A stretch of DNA of 64,000 nucleotides, taken from NCBI RefSeq assembly GCF_008632955.1, contig NZ_CP043959.1:558001-622000 (forward strand). The letters run 5' to 3'. Shown here in pieces: positions 42,739-53,765 of this stretch. The stretch comes from Streptomyces tendae (lineage in GTDB: Bacteria > Actinomycetota > Actinomycetes > Streptomycetales > Streptomycetaceae). The translations under genes and the position numbers were made by a program. Position 1 is the stretch's first letter. Every line of letters begins with the position of its first letter. The notes beneath the pieces are model-generated. The model saw only the letters and a program-made list of their open reading frames with translations, made no database searches and was not told the origin of the DNA.

Positions 42739-43577
42739 CCGGCCAGCTCGCCGCCTACTCCACCTCCACCGGAGAGGCCTTCCAGTTCTGGGTGCTCGGC
42801 ACCGTCGCCGTGATCGGCGCCCTGTGCACCGTCTTCATGCGGCGGGCCGTGCACAGCGCGCTCTGCCTGGCCGGCACCATGATCATCCTGGCCGTGTTCT
42901 ACCTGGCCAACGGCGCCTACTTCCTGGGCGTCGTGCAGATCGTCGTCTACACCGGCGCGATCATGATGCTGTTCCTGTTCGTGGTGATGCTGGTCGGCGT
43001 CACGGCGGCGGACTCCCTGAAGGAGACCATCAAGGGCCAGCGCTGGCTGGCCCTGCTGTGCGGCCTCGGCTTCGGCGTCCTGCTGGTGGGCGGCATCGGC
43101 AACGCCTCGCTGAACGAGTTCAACGGCATCGGCGAGGCGAACGCCGGCGGGAACGTACAGGGCCTGGCCTCCCTGCTGTTCACCAAGTACGTGTTCGCCT
43201 TCGAGATCACCGGCGCCCTGCTCATCACGGCCGCCGTCGGCGCCATGGTGCTCACCCACCGGGAGCGCACCGAACGGGCCAGGACCCAGCGGGAGATGGC
43301 CGAGCAGCGCGTCCGCGAGGGCACGTACCTGCCGCCGCTGCCCGCGCCCGGCGTCTACGCCCGGCACAACGCGGTGGACATCGCGGGCCTGCTGCCCGAC
43401 GGCACCCCCTCGGACCTCACCGTCAGCAAGACGCTGCGGGACCGCGGCCAGGTCCGTGACGTGTCGCAGGAGGCGATCAACGACCTGCGGGCGATGGAGC
43501 AGCGCGCGGAGGAGCGCCTGGAGCGCCGGGCGATCGATCCGCCGAACTTCAAGCGGGCCGAGGAGGCGTCGAAGTGA
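42735..43577 (+). CDS. nuoJ: NADH-quinone oxidoreductase subunit J with long soluble tail
   Basis: A 280-residue subunit. Five membrane helices cover about residues 17-170, including [20 protein letters not shown] and [18 protein letters not shown], the latter with the pi-bulge region of helix 3. E. coli NuoJ has 184 residues; the extra ~100 here are a charged, probably cytoplasmic tail ([20 protein letters not shown] and later [14 protein letters not shown]). This extension is shared by streptomycetes. Overlaps nuoK by 4 bp. Confidence 0.95.
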   Translation: MTGQLAAYSTSTGEAFQFWVLGTVAVIGALCTVFMRRAVHSALCLAGTMIILAVFYLANGAYFLGVVQIVVYTGAIMMLFLFVVMLVGVTAADSLKETIKGQRWLALLCGLGFGVLLVGGIGNASLNEFNGIGEANAGGNVQGLASLLFTKYVFAFEITGALLITAAVGAMVLTHRERTERARTQREMAEQRVREGTYLPPLPAPGVYARHNAVDIAGLLPDGTPSDLTVSKTLRDRGQVRDVSQEAINDLRAMEQRAEERLERRAIDPPNFKRAEEASK

Positions 43578-43873
43578 ATCCCGTCAACTATTTGTATCTG
43601 GCGGCGCTGCTGTTCACCATCGGCGCCACCGGTGTGCTGATCCGGCGCAACGCGATCGTGGTGTTCATGTGCGTCGAGCTGATGCTCAACGCCTGCAACC
43701 TCGCGTTCGTCGCCTTCTCCCGCATGCACGGCAACCTCGACGGCCAGATCATCGCGTTCTTCACGATGGTCGTCGCCGCCGCGGAGGTCGTGGTGGGGCT
43801 GGCGATCATCGTGTCCCTGTTCCGTTCCCGCCACTCGGCCTCGGTCGACGACGCCAGCCTGATGAAGCTGTGA
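43574..43873 (+). CDS. nuoK: NADH-quinone oxidoreductase subunit K
   Basis: A 99-residue, three-helix membrane subunit, GTG start overlapping nuoJ. The two glutamates needed for proton transfer are visible: [20 protein letters not shown] (near 33-52) and [18 protein letters not shown] (near 67-84). Normal length. nuoL follows after 14 bp. Confidence 0.95.
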   Translation: MNPVNYLYLAALLFTIGATGVLIRRNAIVVFMCVELMLNACNLAFVAFSRMHGNLDGQIIAFFTMVVAAAEVVVGLAIIVSLFRSRHSASVDDASLMKL

Positions 43874-43887
43874 GGGGCTGCTGAATC

Positions 43888-45852
43888 GTGGAGAACCTGA
43901 TTGCGCTGCTGGTGGCGGCGCCTCTGCTCGGAGCGGTGGTCCTGCTGTGCGGCGGACGCCGGCTGGACGCCGTCGGCCACTGGATCGGCACGGCGCTGGC
44001 CGCCGTCTCGTTCGCCCTCGGCCTGGTGCTCTTCAGCGACCTGCTGGGCAAGGGCGCCGAGGAACGCACCGTCACGCAGCACCTGTTCAGCTGGATCCCG
44101 GTGGAGGGCTTCCAGGCGGACGTCGCCTTCCGGCTCGACCAGCTGTCGATGACGTTCGTGCTGCTGATCACGGGCGTGGGCTCGCTGATCCACCTCTACT
44201 CCGTCGGGTACATGGAGCACGACGAGCGGCGCCGCCGCTTCTTCGGCTACCTGAACCTCTTCCTCGCGGCGATGCTGATCCTGGTCCTCGCCGACAACTA
44301 CCTGCTGCTGTACGTCGGCTGGGAGGGCGTCGGTCTCGCCTCCTACCTGCTGATCGGCTTCTGGCAGCACAAGCCCAGCGCGGCCACGGCCGCGAAGAAG
44401 GCCTTCCTGGTCAACCGCGTCGGCGACATGGGCCTGTCGATCGCGATCATGCTGATGTTCCTGTGGTTCGGCACCTTCGCCTTCGGGCCGGTGCTCGGCG
44501 GCCACGGGGAGGCCGGTCTCGCCGGTGAGGCGGGCGAGGGCAAGCTGACCGCGATCGCCCTGATGCTGCTGCTCGCCGCGTGCGGCAAGTCCGCCCAGGT
44601 GCCGCTGCAGTCCTGGCTCGGGGACGCGATGGAGGGCCCGACCCCGGTCTCGGCCCTCATCCACGCGGCGACCATGGTCACGGCGGGCGTCTATCTGATC
44701 GTCCGCTCCGCGGCCGTGTTCAACGGCGCCCCGGACGCCCAGCTGGTGGTCACCATCGTCGGCGCGGTCACGCTGCTGTTCGGTGCGATCGTCGGTTGCG
44801 CCAAGGACGACATCAAGAAGGCGCTGGCCGGCTCGACCATGTCGCAGATCGGCTACATGGTGCTGGCCGCGGGCCTCGGCCCGATCGGCTACGTCTTCGC
44901 GATCATGCACCTGGTGACGCACGGCTTCTTCAAGGCCGGCCTCTTCCTCGGCGCCGGTTCGGTCATGCACGGCATGAACGACGAGGTCGACATGCGCCGC
45001 TACGGCGGCCTCAGGAAGTACATGCCGGTCACGTTCATCACCTTCGGGCTCGGCTACCTCGCGATCATCGGCTTCCCGGGCCTGTCCGGCTTCTTCTCCA
45101 AGGACAAGATCATCGAGGCGGCGTTCGCCAAGGGCGGCACCGAGGGCTGGATCCTCGGCGCCTGCGCCCTGCTGGGCGCGGCCATCACCGCGTACTACAT
45201 GACGCGCGTGATGCTGATGACGTTCTTCGGCGAGGAGCGCTGGCGCAACGCGCCCACGCCGTCCCCGGCCGCCCCGGACGTCGAGCCGGCCGCCGAGACG
45301 CGCGGGGAGTACGAGCCGCCGCACCCGCACGAGTCGCCGAAGTCGATGACCGTCCCGATGATCGTGCTGGCCGTCGGATCGGTCGCGGGCGGCGCGTTCT
45401 TCAGCATCGGCGACCGCTTCGTGCACTGGCTGGAGCCGGTCACCGGGCACGCCCACGGGCACCCGCCGGTCAGCGCGCTGACGGTGACGCTGTCCACGGT
45501 CGCGGTCATGGTCGTCGGCGTGGCGATCGCCTGGGCGCAGTACGGACGGCACCCGGTGCCGGCCGTCGCCCCGCGCGGTTCGCTGCTCACCCGGGCCGCC
45601 CGCCGCGACCTGCTCCAGGACGACTTCAACCACGTGGTCCTGGTCCGCGGCGGCGAGCACCTCACCCGCTCGCTGGTCTACGTCGACCACACCCTGGTCG
45701 ACGGCGTCGTCAACGGCACGGCGGCCTCCGTGGGCGGCCTGTCCGGGCGGATGCGCAGGCTGCAGAACGGCTTCGCGCGGTCCTACGCGGTCTCGATGTT
45801 CGGCGGCGCGGCGGTCCTCGTCGCCGCGACCCTGCTGATGAGGGCGGTCTGA
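43888..45852 (+). CDS. nuoL: NADH-quinone oxidoreductase subunit L
   Basis: A 654-residue antiporter-like proton-pumping subunit, GTG start. The core helices contain [20 protein letters not shown] with [18 protein letters not shown] (conserved Glu, about 148-165) and [20 protein letters not shown] with the pump Lys (near 232), then [15 protein letters not shown]. The tail carries the long lateral helix HL and ends near [17 protein letters not shown] Pro/Ala loop [20 protein letters not shown] near 462-481 is less conserved. nuoM follows after 5 bp. Confidence 0.96.
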   Translation: MENLIALLVAAPLLGAVVLLCGGRRLDAVGHWIGTALAAVSFALGLVLFSDLLGKGAEERTVTQHLFSWIPVEGFQADVAFRLDQLSMTFVLLITGVGSLIHLYSVGYMEHDERRRRFFGYLNLFLAAMLILVLADNYLLLYVGWEGVGLASYLLIGFWQHKPSAATAAKKAFLVNRVGDMGLSIAIMLMFLWFGTFAFGPVLGGHGEAGLAGEAGEGKLTAIALMLLLAACGKSAQVPLQSWLGDAMEGPTPVSALIHAATMVTAGVYLIVRSAAVFNGAPDAQLVVTIVGAVTLLFGAIVGCAKDDIKKALAGSTMSQIGYMVLAAGLGPIGYVFAIMHLVTHGFFKAGLFLGAGSVMHGMNDEVDMRRYGGLRKYMPVTFITFGLGYLAIIGFPGLSGFFSKDKIIEAAFAKGGTEGWILGACALLGAAITAYYMTRVMLMTFFGEERWRNAPTPSPAAPDVEPAAETRGEYEPPHPHESPKSMTVPMIVLAVGSVAGGAFFSIGDRFVHWLEPVTGHAHGHPPVSALTVTLSTVAVMVVGVAIAWAQYGRHPVPAVAPRGSLLTRAARRDLLQDDFNHVVLVRGGEHLTRSLVYVDHTLVDGVVNGTAASVGGLSGRMRRLQNGFARSYAVSMFGGAAVLVAATLLMRAV

Positions 45853-45857
45853 TACCG

Positions 45858-47429
45858 ATGTCCTTTCCTCTCCTGACAGCGACGGCGGCGCTCCCGGCCA
45901 TCGGGGCGATCGCCACGGCCGCCGTACCGGCCGCGAAGCGCACGGCGGCCAAATGGCTGGCCCTGCTGTTCTCGCTGGCCACCCTCGCCCTCGCGATCAC
46001 CGTCCTGGTCCGCTTCGACCCGGGCGGCGACCGCTACCAGCTCACCGAGTCCCACTCGTGGATCGCCGACTTCGGCGTCCGCTACGAACTGGGCGTGGAC
46101 GGCATCGCGGTGGCGCTGATCGCGCTGACCGCCCTGCTGATCCCGTTCATCGTGCTGGCGGGCTGGCACGACGCCGACCCGCTGGAGACCGGCAGCAGGC
46201 GGTGGCGGCCGACTCAGGGCTTCTTCGCCCTGATCCTGGCCGTCGAGGCGATGGTGATCATCTCCTTCGAGGCCACCGACGTCTTCCTCTTCTACATCTT
46301 CTTCGAAGCCATGCTCATCCCGATGTACTTCCTCATCGGCGGCTTCGGGGACCGTGCGCACAAGGACGGCGAGGAGAAGGCGGCGACCCAGCGGTCGTAC
46401 GCGGCGGTGAAGTTCCTGCTGTACAACCTGGCCGGCGGTCTGATCATGCTGGCCGCGGTGATCGGGCTGTACGTGGTCGCCGGGAACTTCTCCCTCACCG
46501 AGATCGCGCAGGCCCGCGCGAACGGCGAGCTGGAGATGGCGACCAGCACCGAGCGCTGGCTGTTCCTCGGCTTCTTCTTCGCGTTCGCGGTGAAGGCGCC
46601 GCTGTGGCCGCTGCACACCTGGCTGCCCAACGCCATGCAGGAGTCCACCGCGCCGGTGGCCGTGCTGATCACGGCGGTCGTCGACAAGGTGGGCACCTTC
46701 GCGATGCTGCGCTTCTGCCTCCAGCTGTTCCCGGAGGCCAGCAAGTGGGCGACCCCGGTGATCCTGGTGCTGGCAGTGATCAGCATCATCTACGGCGCGC
46801 TGCTCGCCGTCGGCCAGCGCGACATCAAGCGGCTGATCGCCTACGCCTCGATCTCCCACTTCGGCTTCATCGTCATGGGCATCTTCGCGATGACCAGCCA
46901 GGGCCAGTCCGGGGCGACGCTCTACATGGTCAACCACGGCATCTCGACCGCCGTGCTGATGCTGATCGCCGGGTTCCTGATCTCCCGGCGCGGCTCCCGG
47001 CTCATCGCCGACTTCGGCGGTGTGCAGAAGGTGGCCCCGGTACTCGCCGGCACCTTCCTGATCGGGGGTCTGGCGACCCTCTCGCTGCCGGGGCTCGCGC
47101 CCTTCGTCAGTGAGTTCCTTGTCCTGGTCGGCACGTTCACGCGCTACCCGGTGATCGGGATCATCGCCACCTTCGGCATCGTGCTCGCCGCGCTCTACAC
47201 CCTCGTCCTGTACCAGCGGACGATGACCGGCCCGGTGAAGCCCGAGGTCGCCGCGATGCCCGACCTGCGGGTCCGGGAGATCGCGGTGGTGGCGCCGCTG
47301 GTCGTGCTGCTGGTGTTCCTGGGCGTCTACCCGAAGCCCGTCACGGACGTCGTGAACCCGGCGGTGGAGCACACCATGTCCGACGTACAGAAGAAGGACC
47401 CCCAGCCCGAGGTGGAGGCGGCCAAGTGA
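45858..47429 (+). CDS. nuoM: NADH-quinone oxidoreductase subunit M
   Basis: A 523-residue antiporter-like subunit from the ATG at 45858; the frame is open far upstream inside nuoL but has no start site there. Core motifs: SFEATDVFLFYIFFEAMLIP (Glu in FFEAML, about 136-155), AVKAPLWPLHTWLPNAMQES near 246-265, with the pump Lys in VKAPLWP, and GQRDIKRLIAYASISHFGFI near 319-338. It pumps protons in the distal membrane arm. It overlaps nuoN by 4 bp. Confidence 0.96.
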   Translation: MSFPLLTATAALPAIGAIATAAVPAAKRTAAKWLALLFSLATLALAITVLVRFDPGGDRYQLTESHSWIADFGVRYELGVDGIAVALIALTALLIPFIVLAGWHDADPLETGSRRWRPTQGFFALILAVEAMVIISFEATDVFLFYIFFEAMLIPMYFLIGGFGDRAHKDGEEKAATQRSYAAVKFLLYNLAGGLIMLAAVIGLYVVAGNFSLTEIAQARANGELEMATSTERWLFLGFFFAFAVKAPLWPLHTWLPNAMQESTAPVAVLITAVVDKVGTFAMLRFCLQLFPEASKWATPVILVLAVISIIYGALLAVGQRDIKRLIAYASISHFGFIVMGIFAMTSQGQSGATLYMVNHGISTAVLMLIAGFLISRRGSRLIADFGGVQKVAPVLAGTFLIGGLATLSLPGLAPFVSEFLVLVGTFTRYPVIGIIATFGIVLAALYTLVLYQRTMTGPVKPEVAAMPDLRVREIAVVAPLVVLLVFLGVYPKPVTDVVNPAVEHTMSDVQKKDPQPEVEAAK

Positions 47430-49078
47430 GCGCAACAGCAGCCGTCCACAGCCTGTGGACAACCGCGGCCGATCCGATCGCCAAGATCGACGCACCCAAG
47501 ATCGAGTACGGGCAGCTCGCGCCCACCCTGATCGTCGTCGGCGCGGCGCTCGTCGGGGTGCTGGTCGAGGCGTTCGTGCCGCGCAGGTCCCGGTACTACA
47601 CGCAGATGTTCGTCGCCGTGGTCGCGCTCGCCGCCGCGTTCGCCGCGGTGGTGGCGCTCGCCGCGGACGGGTACGCCACCACGAAGGCGGGCATCGCGGC
47701 GATGGGCGCCATCGCCGTCGACGGACCGGCGCTCTTCCTGCAGGGCACCATCCTGCTGACGGCGCTGGTGGGTCTGTTCACCTTCGCCGAGCGCCGGCTC
47801 GACCCGGAGGCGCACGGCAACCGCGTCGACTCCTTCGCCGCGCAGGCCGCGGCCGTCCCCGGCAGCGACGCCGAGAAGCGGGCCGTCAAGGCGGGGTTCA
47901 CCACCACCGAGGTGTTCCCGCTGCTGCTCTTCGCGGTCGCGGGCATGCTGGTCTTCCCGGCGGCCAACGACCTGCTGACGCTGTTCGTGGCCCTGGAGGT
48001 CCTCTCCCTCCCGCTGTACCTGCTGTGCGCGCTGGCCCGCCGCAAGCGGCTGATGTCGCAGGAGGCGGCGGTCAAGTACTTCCTGCTCGGCGCGTTCGCC
48101 TCCGCGTTCACCCTGTTCGGCATCGCCCTGCTGTACGGCTACGCGGGCTCCATGTCGTACGCGACGATCGCGCAGGTCGTCGACGGCACGGTGCCGGAGA
48201 TCACCCCGGCGCTCGCCGACACCATGGGCAACGACGCGCTGCTGCTGATCGGCGCGGCGCTGCTGGTCATGGGCCTGCTGTTCAAGGTCGGCGCGGTGCC
48301 CTTCCACATGTGGACGCCCGACGTCTACCAGGGCGCCCCCACGCCGGTCACCGGCTTCATGGCGGCGGCCACCAAGGTCGCGGCGTTCGGCGCCCTGCTG
48401 CGCCTGCTGTACGTGGTGCTGCCGGGGCTGCGCTGGGACTGGCGGCCGGTCATGTGGGGCGTCGCCATTGTCACCATGCTGGCCGGCGCGATCGTGGCGA
48501 TCACCCAGACCGACATCAAGCGGCTGCTGGCGTACTCCTCGATCGCGCACGCGGGCTTCATCCTCGCGGGTGTCATCGCGGCCACGCCGTCGGGCATCTC
48601 GTCGGTCCTGTTCTACCTGGCGGCCTACTCCTTCGTGACGATCGGCGCCTTCGCCGTGGTCACGCTGGTGCGGGACGCCGGCGGCGAGGCGACCCACCTG
48701 TCCAAGTGGGCGGGCCTGGGCCGGCGCTCCCCGCTGGTGGCGGCGGTGTTCGCGGTGTTCCTGCTGGCCTTCGCGGGCATCCCGCTGACCTCGGGCTTCG
48801 CCGGGAAGTTCGCCGTGTTCAAGGCGGCGGCGGAGGGCGGGGCGGCCCCACTGGTCGTGATCGGCGTGATCTCGTCGGCGGTCGCGGCGTTCTTCTACAT
48901 CCGCGTCATCGTGCTGATGTTCTTCAGCGAGCCGCGCCCCGAGGGCCCGACCGTCGCGGTGCCGTCGCCGCTGACGATGACGGCGATCGGGGTCGGCGTG
49001 GCGGTCACGGTGGTGCTCGGTGTGGCACCGCAGTACTTCCTGGAGCTGGCCGGGGACGCGGGGGTGTTCGTGCGCTGA
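47426..49078 (+). CDS. nuoN: NADH-quinone oxidoreductase subunit N
   Basis: A 550-residue antiporter-like subunit, GTG start at 47426. Motifs: LFVALEVLSLPLYLLCALAR near 188-207, LLFKVGAVPFHMWTPDVYQG with the pump Lys near 285-304, and ITQTDIKRLLAYSSIAHAGF near 359-378. The N terminus is longer than in E. coli by roughly 40 residues. It ends the operon, followed by the strong hairpin at 49103. All fourteen subunits are present without a break, so the complex should be complete. Confidence 0.96.
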   Translation: MSATAAVHSLWTTAADPIAKIDAPKIEYGQLAPTLIVVGAALVGVLVEAFVPRRSRYYTQMFVAVVALAAAFAAVVALAADGYATTKAGIAAMGAIAVDGPALFLQGTILLTALVGLFTFAERRLDPEAHGNRVDSFAAQAAAVPGSDAEKRAVKAGFTTTEVFPLLLFAVAGMLVFPAANDLLTLFVALEVLSLPLYLLCALARRKRLMSQEAAVKYFLLGAFASAFTLFGIALLYGYAGSMSYATIAQVVDGTVPEITPALADTMGNDALLLIGAALLVMGLLFKVGAVPFHMWTPDVYQGAPTPVTGFMAAATKVAAFGALLRLLYVVLPGLRWDWRPVMWGVAIVTMLAGAIVAITQTDIKRLLAYSSIAHAGFILAGVIAATPSGISSVLFYLAAYSFVTIGAFAVVTLVRDAGGEATHLSKWAGLGRRSPLVAAVFAVFLLAFAGIPLTSGFAGKFAVFKAAAEGGAAPLVVIGVISSAVAAFFYIRVIVLMFFSEPRPEGPTVAVPSPLTMTAIGVGVAVTVVLGVAPQYFLELAGDAGVFVR

Positions 49079-49102
49079 GGCGCACGCCCGCCGGACGGCA
49101 GG

Positions 49103-49140
49103 CGCGGCCCGGTACCCCTCGGAAGGGGTGCCGGGCCGCG
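49103..49140 (+). terminator. Terminator of the nuo operon
   Basis: A 17-bp stem (49103-49119 with 49124-49140; CGCGGCCCGGTACCCCT and partner) with one G-U pair closes a CGGA tetraloop, 25 bp beyond the nuoN stop. It is an intrinsic hairpin of the Streptomyces type. Confidence 0.85.
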
Positions 49141-49291
49141 GTCGTTCCCGGTCGCGTTCCGCTGAGGGACGGAGCGTTCCGGGCGGCCTGTGGACAACTC
49201 CGGGGCTGTCGGTGCGGGCGCCTAAGGTGGACGCAGTGGTCGAGGGACGGCCGCGGGGTACGGGATGTACGGGACGGGCGGTGTCGCCGGG

Positions 49292-51238
49292 ATGACAGTG
49301 ACGGACAGTGGGGCGTCGGCGGCGCTGCACCGGGTCTTCGGCTACGAGGCCTTCCGCGGTGAGCAGCAAGCGGTCGTCGACCATGTGATCGCGGGCGGCG
49401 ACGCGGTCGTGCTCATGCCGACCGGCGGCGGCAAGTCGCTCTGCTACCAGATCCCGGCCCTGGTCAGGCCCGGCACGGGCGTGGTCGTCTCCCCGCTGAT
49501 CGCGCTGATGCAGGACCAGGTGGACGCGCTGCGGGCGCTCGGCGTGCGGGCCGGCTTCATGAACTCCACGCAGGACTTCGACGAGCGGCGGACGGTCGAG
49601 GCCGAGTTCCTCGCCGGCGAGCTCGACCTGCTGTACCTGGCGCCGGAGCGGCTGCGCCTGGACAGCAGCCTCGACCTCCTCTCCCGCGGCAAGATCTCCG
49701 TCTTCGCCATCGACGAGGCGCACTGCGTCTCCCAGTGGGGCCATGACTTCCGGCCGGACTACCTCACCCTGTCCGTGCTGGGGGAGCGGTGGCCGGACGT
49801 GCCCCGCATCGCCCTCACGGCGACCGCCACGCACGCCACCCACCGGGAGATCACCGAGCGGCTGGGCATGCCCGACGCCCGGCACTTCGTCGCCAGCTTC
49901 GACCGGCCCAACATCCAGTACCGCATCGTGCCCAAGGCCGACCCGCGCAAGCAGCTGCTGGCCTTCCTGCGCGAGGAGCACGCGGGGGACGCGGGCATCG
50001 TGTACTGCCTCTCGCGCAACTCGGTGGACAAGACCGCCGAGTTCCTGTCGCGCAACGGCATCGAGGCGGTGCCGTACCACGCGGGTCTCGACGCGGGGAC
50101 GCGCGCCGCGCACCAGGCGCGGTTCCTGCGCGAGGAAGGGCTGGTCGTGGTGGCGACCATCGCCTTCGGCATGGGCATCGATAAGCCGGACGTCCGCTTC
50201 GTCGCCCACCTCGACCTGCCCAAGTCGGTGGAGGGCTACTACCAGGAGACCGGCCGCGCGGGCCGCGACGGACTGCCGTCGACGGCGTGGATGGCCTACG
50301 GACTCAACGACGTCATCCAGCAGCGCAAGCTGATCCAGTCGGGCGAGGGCGACGAGGCGTTCCGGCGGCGGGCCAACCAGCATCTGGACGCCATGCTCGC
50401 CCTGTGCGAGACCGTGCGGTGCCGGCGCGGCCAGCTCCTCGCCTACTTCGGCCAGGAGCCGGACGGCGAGCACTGCGGCAACTGCGACACCTGCCTGGTC
50501 CCGCCGGAGACCTGGGACGGCACGGTGGCGGCGCAGAAGGTGCTGTCCACGGTCGTACGGCTGCAGCGTGAGCGCGGGCAGAAGTTCGGCGCCGTGCAGA
50601 TCGTGGACATCCTGCTGGGCCGGCGCTCCGCCAAGGTCATCCAGTTCGACCACGACCAGCTCTCCGTGTTCGGGATCGGCGGCGAGCTGAGCGAGGCGCA
50701 ATGGCGTGGTGTGGTCCGCCAGTTGCTCGCCCAGGGACTTCTCGCGGTCGAGGGCGACTACGGCACGCTGGTGCTGACCGAGGCCAGCGGGGCGGTGCTG
50801 CGGCGGGAGCGGGAGGTGCCGCTGCGCAAGGAGCCCGAGAAGCCGGTGTCCGCCAAGGGCGCGGGCAGCCGGGGCGATCGCAAGGCCAAGGCCGCCGCGG
50901 CCGAGCTGCCCGAGGAGCTTCAGCCCGCGTTCGAGGCGTTGCGCGCCTGGCGGGCCGAGCAGGCCAGGGAACAGGGCGTCCCGGCGTACGTGATCTTCCA
51001 CGACGCCACGCTGCGGGACATCGTCACGGCGTGGCCCACCTCGGTGGCGGAGCTGGGCGGGATCAGCGGCGTGGGCGAGAAGAAGCGGGCGACGTACGGG
51101 GAAGGGGTGGTGGCCGTGCTGGCAGGGCTGTCGGCACCAGGACCGGCGCCGGCACCCGCACGGGATGCCGCCGCCGCGCCAGACGCCCCCGAGGAGGCCC
51201 CGGACGACTGGCCCGACGACGAGCCCGACTGGTCCTGA
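49292..51238 (+). CDS. recQ: ATP-dependent DNA helicase RecQ
   Basis: About 648 residues from the ATG at 49292; an ATG at 49265 would add nine. RecQ unwinds DNA 3'-5' in repair and recombination. It has motif 0/[19 protein letters not shown] and [16 protein letters not shown] (about 44-59), motif [20 protein letters not shown] (about 142-159), motif [15 protein letters not shown] near 319-331, and the RQC zinc site with the Cys of [14 protein letters not shown] and [10 protein letters not shown] (about 395-402). The C-terminal HRDC domain carries [20 protein letters not shown]. An Asp/Pro-rich tail ends the protein. It stands alone. Confidence 0.93.
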   Translation: MTVTDSGASAALHRVFGYEAFRGEQQAVVDHVIAGGDAVVLMPTGGGKSLCYQIPALVRPGTGVVVSPLIALMQDQVDALRALGVRAGFMNSTQDFDERRTVEAEFLAGELDLLYLAPERLRLDSSLDLLSRGKISVFAIDEAHCVSQWGHDFRPDYLTLSVLGERWPDVPRIALTATATHATHREITERLGMPDARHFVASFDRPNIQYRIVPKADPRKQLLAFLREEHAGDAGIVYCLSRNSVDKTAEFLSRNGIEAVPYHAGLDAGTRAAHQARFLREEGLVVVATIAFGMGIDKPDVRFVAHLDLPKSVEGYYQETGRAGRDGLPSTAWMAYGLNDVIQQRKLIQSGEGDEAFRRRANQHLDAMLALCETVRCRRGQLLAYFGQEPDGEHCGNCDTCLVPPETWDGTVAAQKVLSTVVRLQRERGQKFGAVQIVDILLGRRSAKVIQFDHDQLSVFGIGGELSEAQWRGVVRQLLAQGLLAVEGDYGTLVLTEASGAVLRREREVPLRKEPEKPVSAKGAGSRGDRKAKAAAAELPEELQPAFEALRAWRAEQAREQGVPAYVIFHDATLRDIVTAWPTSVAELGGISGVGEKKRATYGEGVVAVLAGLSAPGPAPAPARDAAAAPDAPEEAPDDWPDDEPDWS

Positions 51239-51261
51239 GCGCCCGGCCGCCCGGCCGGCCC

Positions 51262-51414
51262 GGCCGCCACCGCAGCGTGCGTCAGCCGCGTCGGCCGGGT
51301 ACCGCAGCGGGTGTCAGCTGGGCGGGCCGGAGCGCCGGCCACCGCACCGCAGAGGGCGTTGGCAAGGACGCCGGGTACTGCGGCGGGCGTCAGCCGCACA
51401 GGCCGGAGTGTCGG
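51262..51414. repeat. Degenerate repeats between recQ and the M56 peptidase gene
   Basis: About three to four imperfect copies of a 35-50 bp unit. Each contains ACCGCAGCG or ACTGCGGCG, then GTCAGC (51281, 51312 and 51389) and CGG-CCGG blocks. They fill the gap between the convergent recQ and M56 genes. Function unknown. Confidence 0.5.
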
Positions 51415-52353
51415 CTACGGCAGCGCCGTGAGGCCCGGGGCGAAGGTGATCAGGAGGGGGACGAAGGGGACCAGGGCCGCCGCGGCCGTCGTCAGGGCGC
51501 GGTGGCGGCGGTCCAGGCGGGGCGGCGGCTCCAGGAGGCGGTCGACGCGCTCGCCGAGCAGGCGGTGGCTGGAGGCGCAGGACAGCACGCCCCGGTGCTG
51601 GTTGAGTTCGATCAGCGCGAGCGCGGTGGTGAGATGGCCGCAGCGGCGGGAGGCCGTGTCGTCGGCGGACAGCTCGACCAGACGATGGGTCTGCTCGCAG
51701 AAGTGGGCGAACAGCGGGACGCGCGGGAAACCCGTCGCCAGCGCCGTCGACAGGTGCAGCAGCCAGTCGTGGCGGGCCCGGGCGTGGCCGCGCTCATGGG
51801 TGAGGACCGCGTCCAGCTGGTGGTCGGTGAGGCGCTGCAGGGCGCCGGTGGTGACGATCAGCTGGGGCGGGCTGCCCGGCATCCACCAGGCGTCGGGATA
51901 CTCCTCCTCCAGCACCAGCAAGGGGCCCCGCCCCTCGGGGAGTCCCGAGGGCAGGTCGGGCGCGCGGTCGCGCAGGTGCTCCCGGGCGCGGGCCCGCCGG
52001 CGGCGGGCCTCGACCAGCTCGCGCCCCAGCATGGCCGTGGTCCACGCCGCGCCGGACGCCAGCAGCACGGTGAGCACGGTCGTCCACGGCGACGCTGCGG
52101 ACAGGTCGTAGGCGGCGGTCACGGCGGGCGGAGCGGGTGCGAAGAGCTGGGCGCGGACGGTGCCGAAGACGGCCGCGGCGCCCAGCGCCAGGGCGGTCAG
52201 ACAGCACAGCAGCACGGTGGCGACCAGGCACTGCCACACCCACAGGGCGACCACCGGCTCGCGTTCCGGCCACTTCGCCCGGGTCAGCACGCGCGGGACG
52301 GGCACGGCGGCCGTCACGGCGACCACGCTCAGCAGGAGCAGGCAGTACGTCAT
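51415..52353 (-). CDS. M56-family (BlaR1-like) membrane metalloprotease
   Basis: About 312 residues from the ATG at 52353 behind GGAG. It has membrane segments at about residues 1-22, 38-62, 85-110 and 285-308, and the zinc site THERGHARARHDWL (H-E-x-x-H) near 184-197, in the cytoplasmic domain as in BlaR1/MecR1. The Glu further down needed as third ligand would be in LVELSADDTASRRC near 230. The C-terminal penicillin-sensor domain of BlaR1 is absent, so this is the short actinobacterial form, usually paired with a BlaI-type repressor. No BlaI-like gene is next to it here. Confidence 0.87.
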   Translation of the reverse strand: MTYCLLLLSVVAVTAAVPVPRVLTRAKWPEREPVVALWVWQCLVATVLLCCLTALALGAAAVFGTVRAQLFAPAPPAVTAAYDLSAASPWTTVLTVLLASGAAWTTAMLGRELVEARRRRARAREHLRDRAPDLPSGLPEGRGPLLVLEEEYPDAWWMPGSPPQLIVTTGALQRLTDHQLDAVLTHERGHARARHDWLLHLSTALATGFPRVPLFAHFCEQTHRLVELSADDTASRRCGHLTTALALIELNQHRGVLSCASSHRLLGERVDRLLEPPPRLDRRHRALTTAAAALVPFVPLLITFAPGLTALP

Positions 52354-52550
52354 GCCACGGGCTCCGGATCCTGTCGGAAGGGTGCGGCTCGGGGACGTGC
52401 GGGTGGTGCGGGGCACGCGGCGTACGACGACCGCGGTGTGCGCGACGACGCACCGCCCGACGCCAAGTATGACGGCGAAGGGCGGTGCGAGTCAGCGTGC
52501 GCGGCCGGATCGGCAGGGCCTCAAGGGGCCGTGCCAGGGGGCCTCATGGG

Positions 52551-53765
52551 TCAGGGGGCCGGGACCACCCGTCCCGTGACCTCGCCGAGGCCCACCCGCG
52601 CACCGTCGGGACCGGGTGCCCAGGCGGACAGCGTCACCACGTCGCCGTCCTCCAGGAACGTCCGCTTCCCGTCGGGGAGTTCGAGCGGGTCACGGCCGTT
52701 CCAGGTCAGCTCCAGCAGCGAACCGCGCTCCCGCTCGGTGGGGCCGCTGACCGTGCCGGAGCCGTAGAGGTCACCGGTGCGCAGGGAGGCGCCGTTCACC
52801 GTCATGTGGGCGAGCTGCTGGGCGGCCGTCCAGTACATGGTGGAGAAGGGGCACTCGGAGACCTCGTGGCCGTTGATCGCCACGGTGATGCGCAGGTCGT
52901 AGCCGCCGGGCTCCTCCCGGGCGTCGTCCAGGTAGGGCAGCAGCTCGTGGGTGCGCGCGGGCGGGGCGACGCGGGCCTCCTCCAGGGCGTCCAGCGGCGT
53001 GATCCACGCCGACACCGAGGTGGCGAAGGACTTGCCGAGGAAGGGGCCGAGGGGCACGTACTCCCAGGCCTGGATGTCGCGGGCGGACCAGTCGTTGAGC
53101 AGGCAGAGGCCGAACACGTGGTCGCGGTAGGCGCCGAGCGGCACGGTGCTGCCCTGCTCGGACGGCACACCGACGACGAAGCCGACCTCGGCCTCGATGT
53201 CCAGCCGGACGGACGGGCCGAAGACCGGGGCGGTGTCGGTGGGCGCCTTGCGCTGCCCCGAGGGGCGTACGACGTCGGTGCCGGACACCACGACGGTACC
53301 GGAGCGCCCGTGGTAACCGATCGGCAGGTGCTTCCAGTTGGGGGTCAGGGAGTCGGCGGCGTCGGGGCGGAAGATCTGTCCGACGTTGCGGGCGTGGTTC
53401 TCCGAGGCGTAGAAGTCGACGTAGTCCGCGACCTCGAACGGCAAGTGCAGGGTGACCTCGGACAGCGGGTGGAAGAACCGCTCGACGGTCTCCCGGTGCG
53501 CCGGGACCGTCACCCACGCGGTGAGCGCGCGCCGCACGTCCGACCAGGCCGTACGGCCCGCCGCCAGCAGCGGGTTGAGGGTGGGGCGGGCGAGCAGGGA
53601 GGCGTAGGGGGAGCCCAGGGCGTGTGCCGCCGCGCCGGCGTCGAGGACGTGGTCGCCCAGCCGGACGCCCACGGTGCGGTCCGCCGAACCGGGGGGCGAG
53701 AACACGCCGTACGGCAGGTTGTGCGGGCCGAAGGGATCGCCCTCGGGGACATCGAAGGGGGGCAT
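52551..53765 (-). CDS. fahA: Fumarylacetoacetase (tyrosine catabolism)
   Basis: A 404-residue enzyme from the ATG at 53765. It hydrolyses fumarylacetoacetate to fumarate and acetoacetate, the last step of tyrosine breakdown. Family motifs: YVDFYASENHARNVGQIFRP near 118-137 (metal and substrate site), NWKHLPIGYHGRSGTVVVSG, DIEAEVGFVVG (Glu ligands) and LLNDWSARDIQAWEYVPLGP near 226-245. An Asp/His catalytic pair can be placed in these blocks. Length is normal for the bacterial enzyme. It stands alone and is divergent from the HAD gene. Confidence 0.92.
   Translation of the reverse strand: MPPFDVPEGDPFGPHNLPYGVFSPPGSADRTVGVRLGDHVLDAGAAAHALGSPYASLLARPTLNPLLAAGRTAWSDVRRALTAWVTVPAHRETVERFFHPLSEVTLHLPFEVADYVDFYASENHARNVGQIFRPDAADSLTPNWKHLPIGYHGRSGTVVVSGTDVVRPSGQRKAPTDTAPVFGPSVRLDIEAEVGFVVGVPSEQGSTVPLGAYRDHVFGLCLLNDWSARDIQAWEYVPLGPFLGKSFATSVSAWITPLDALEEARVAPPARTHELLPYLDDAREEPGGYDLRITVAINGHEVSECPFSTMYWTAAQQLAHMTVNGASLRTGDLYGSGTVSGPTERERGSLLELTWNGRDPLELPDGKRTFLEDGDVVTLSAWAPGPDGARVGLGEVTGRVVPAP

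Noticed and set aside
47327..51001. Minus-strand frame of over 1200 codons opposite nuoN and recQ
   Set aside because: Spans two genuine opposite genes and the nuo terminator; no domain recognisable.
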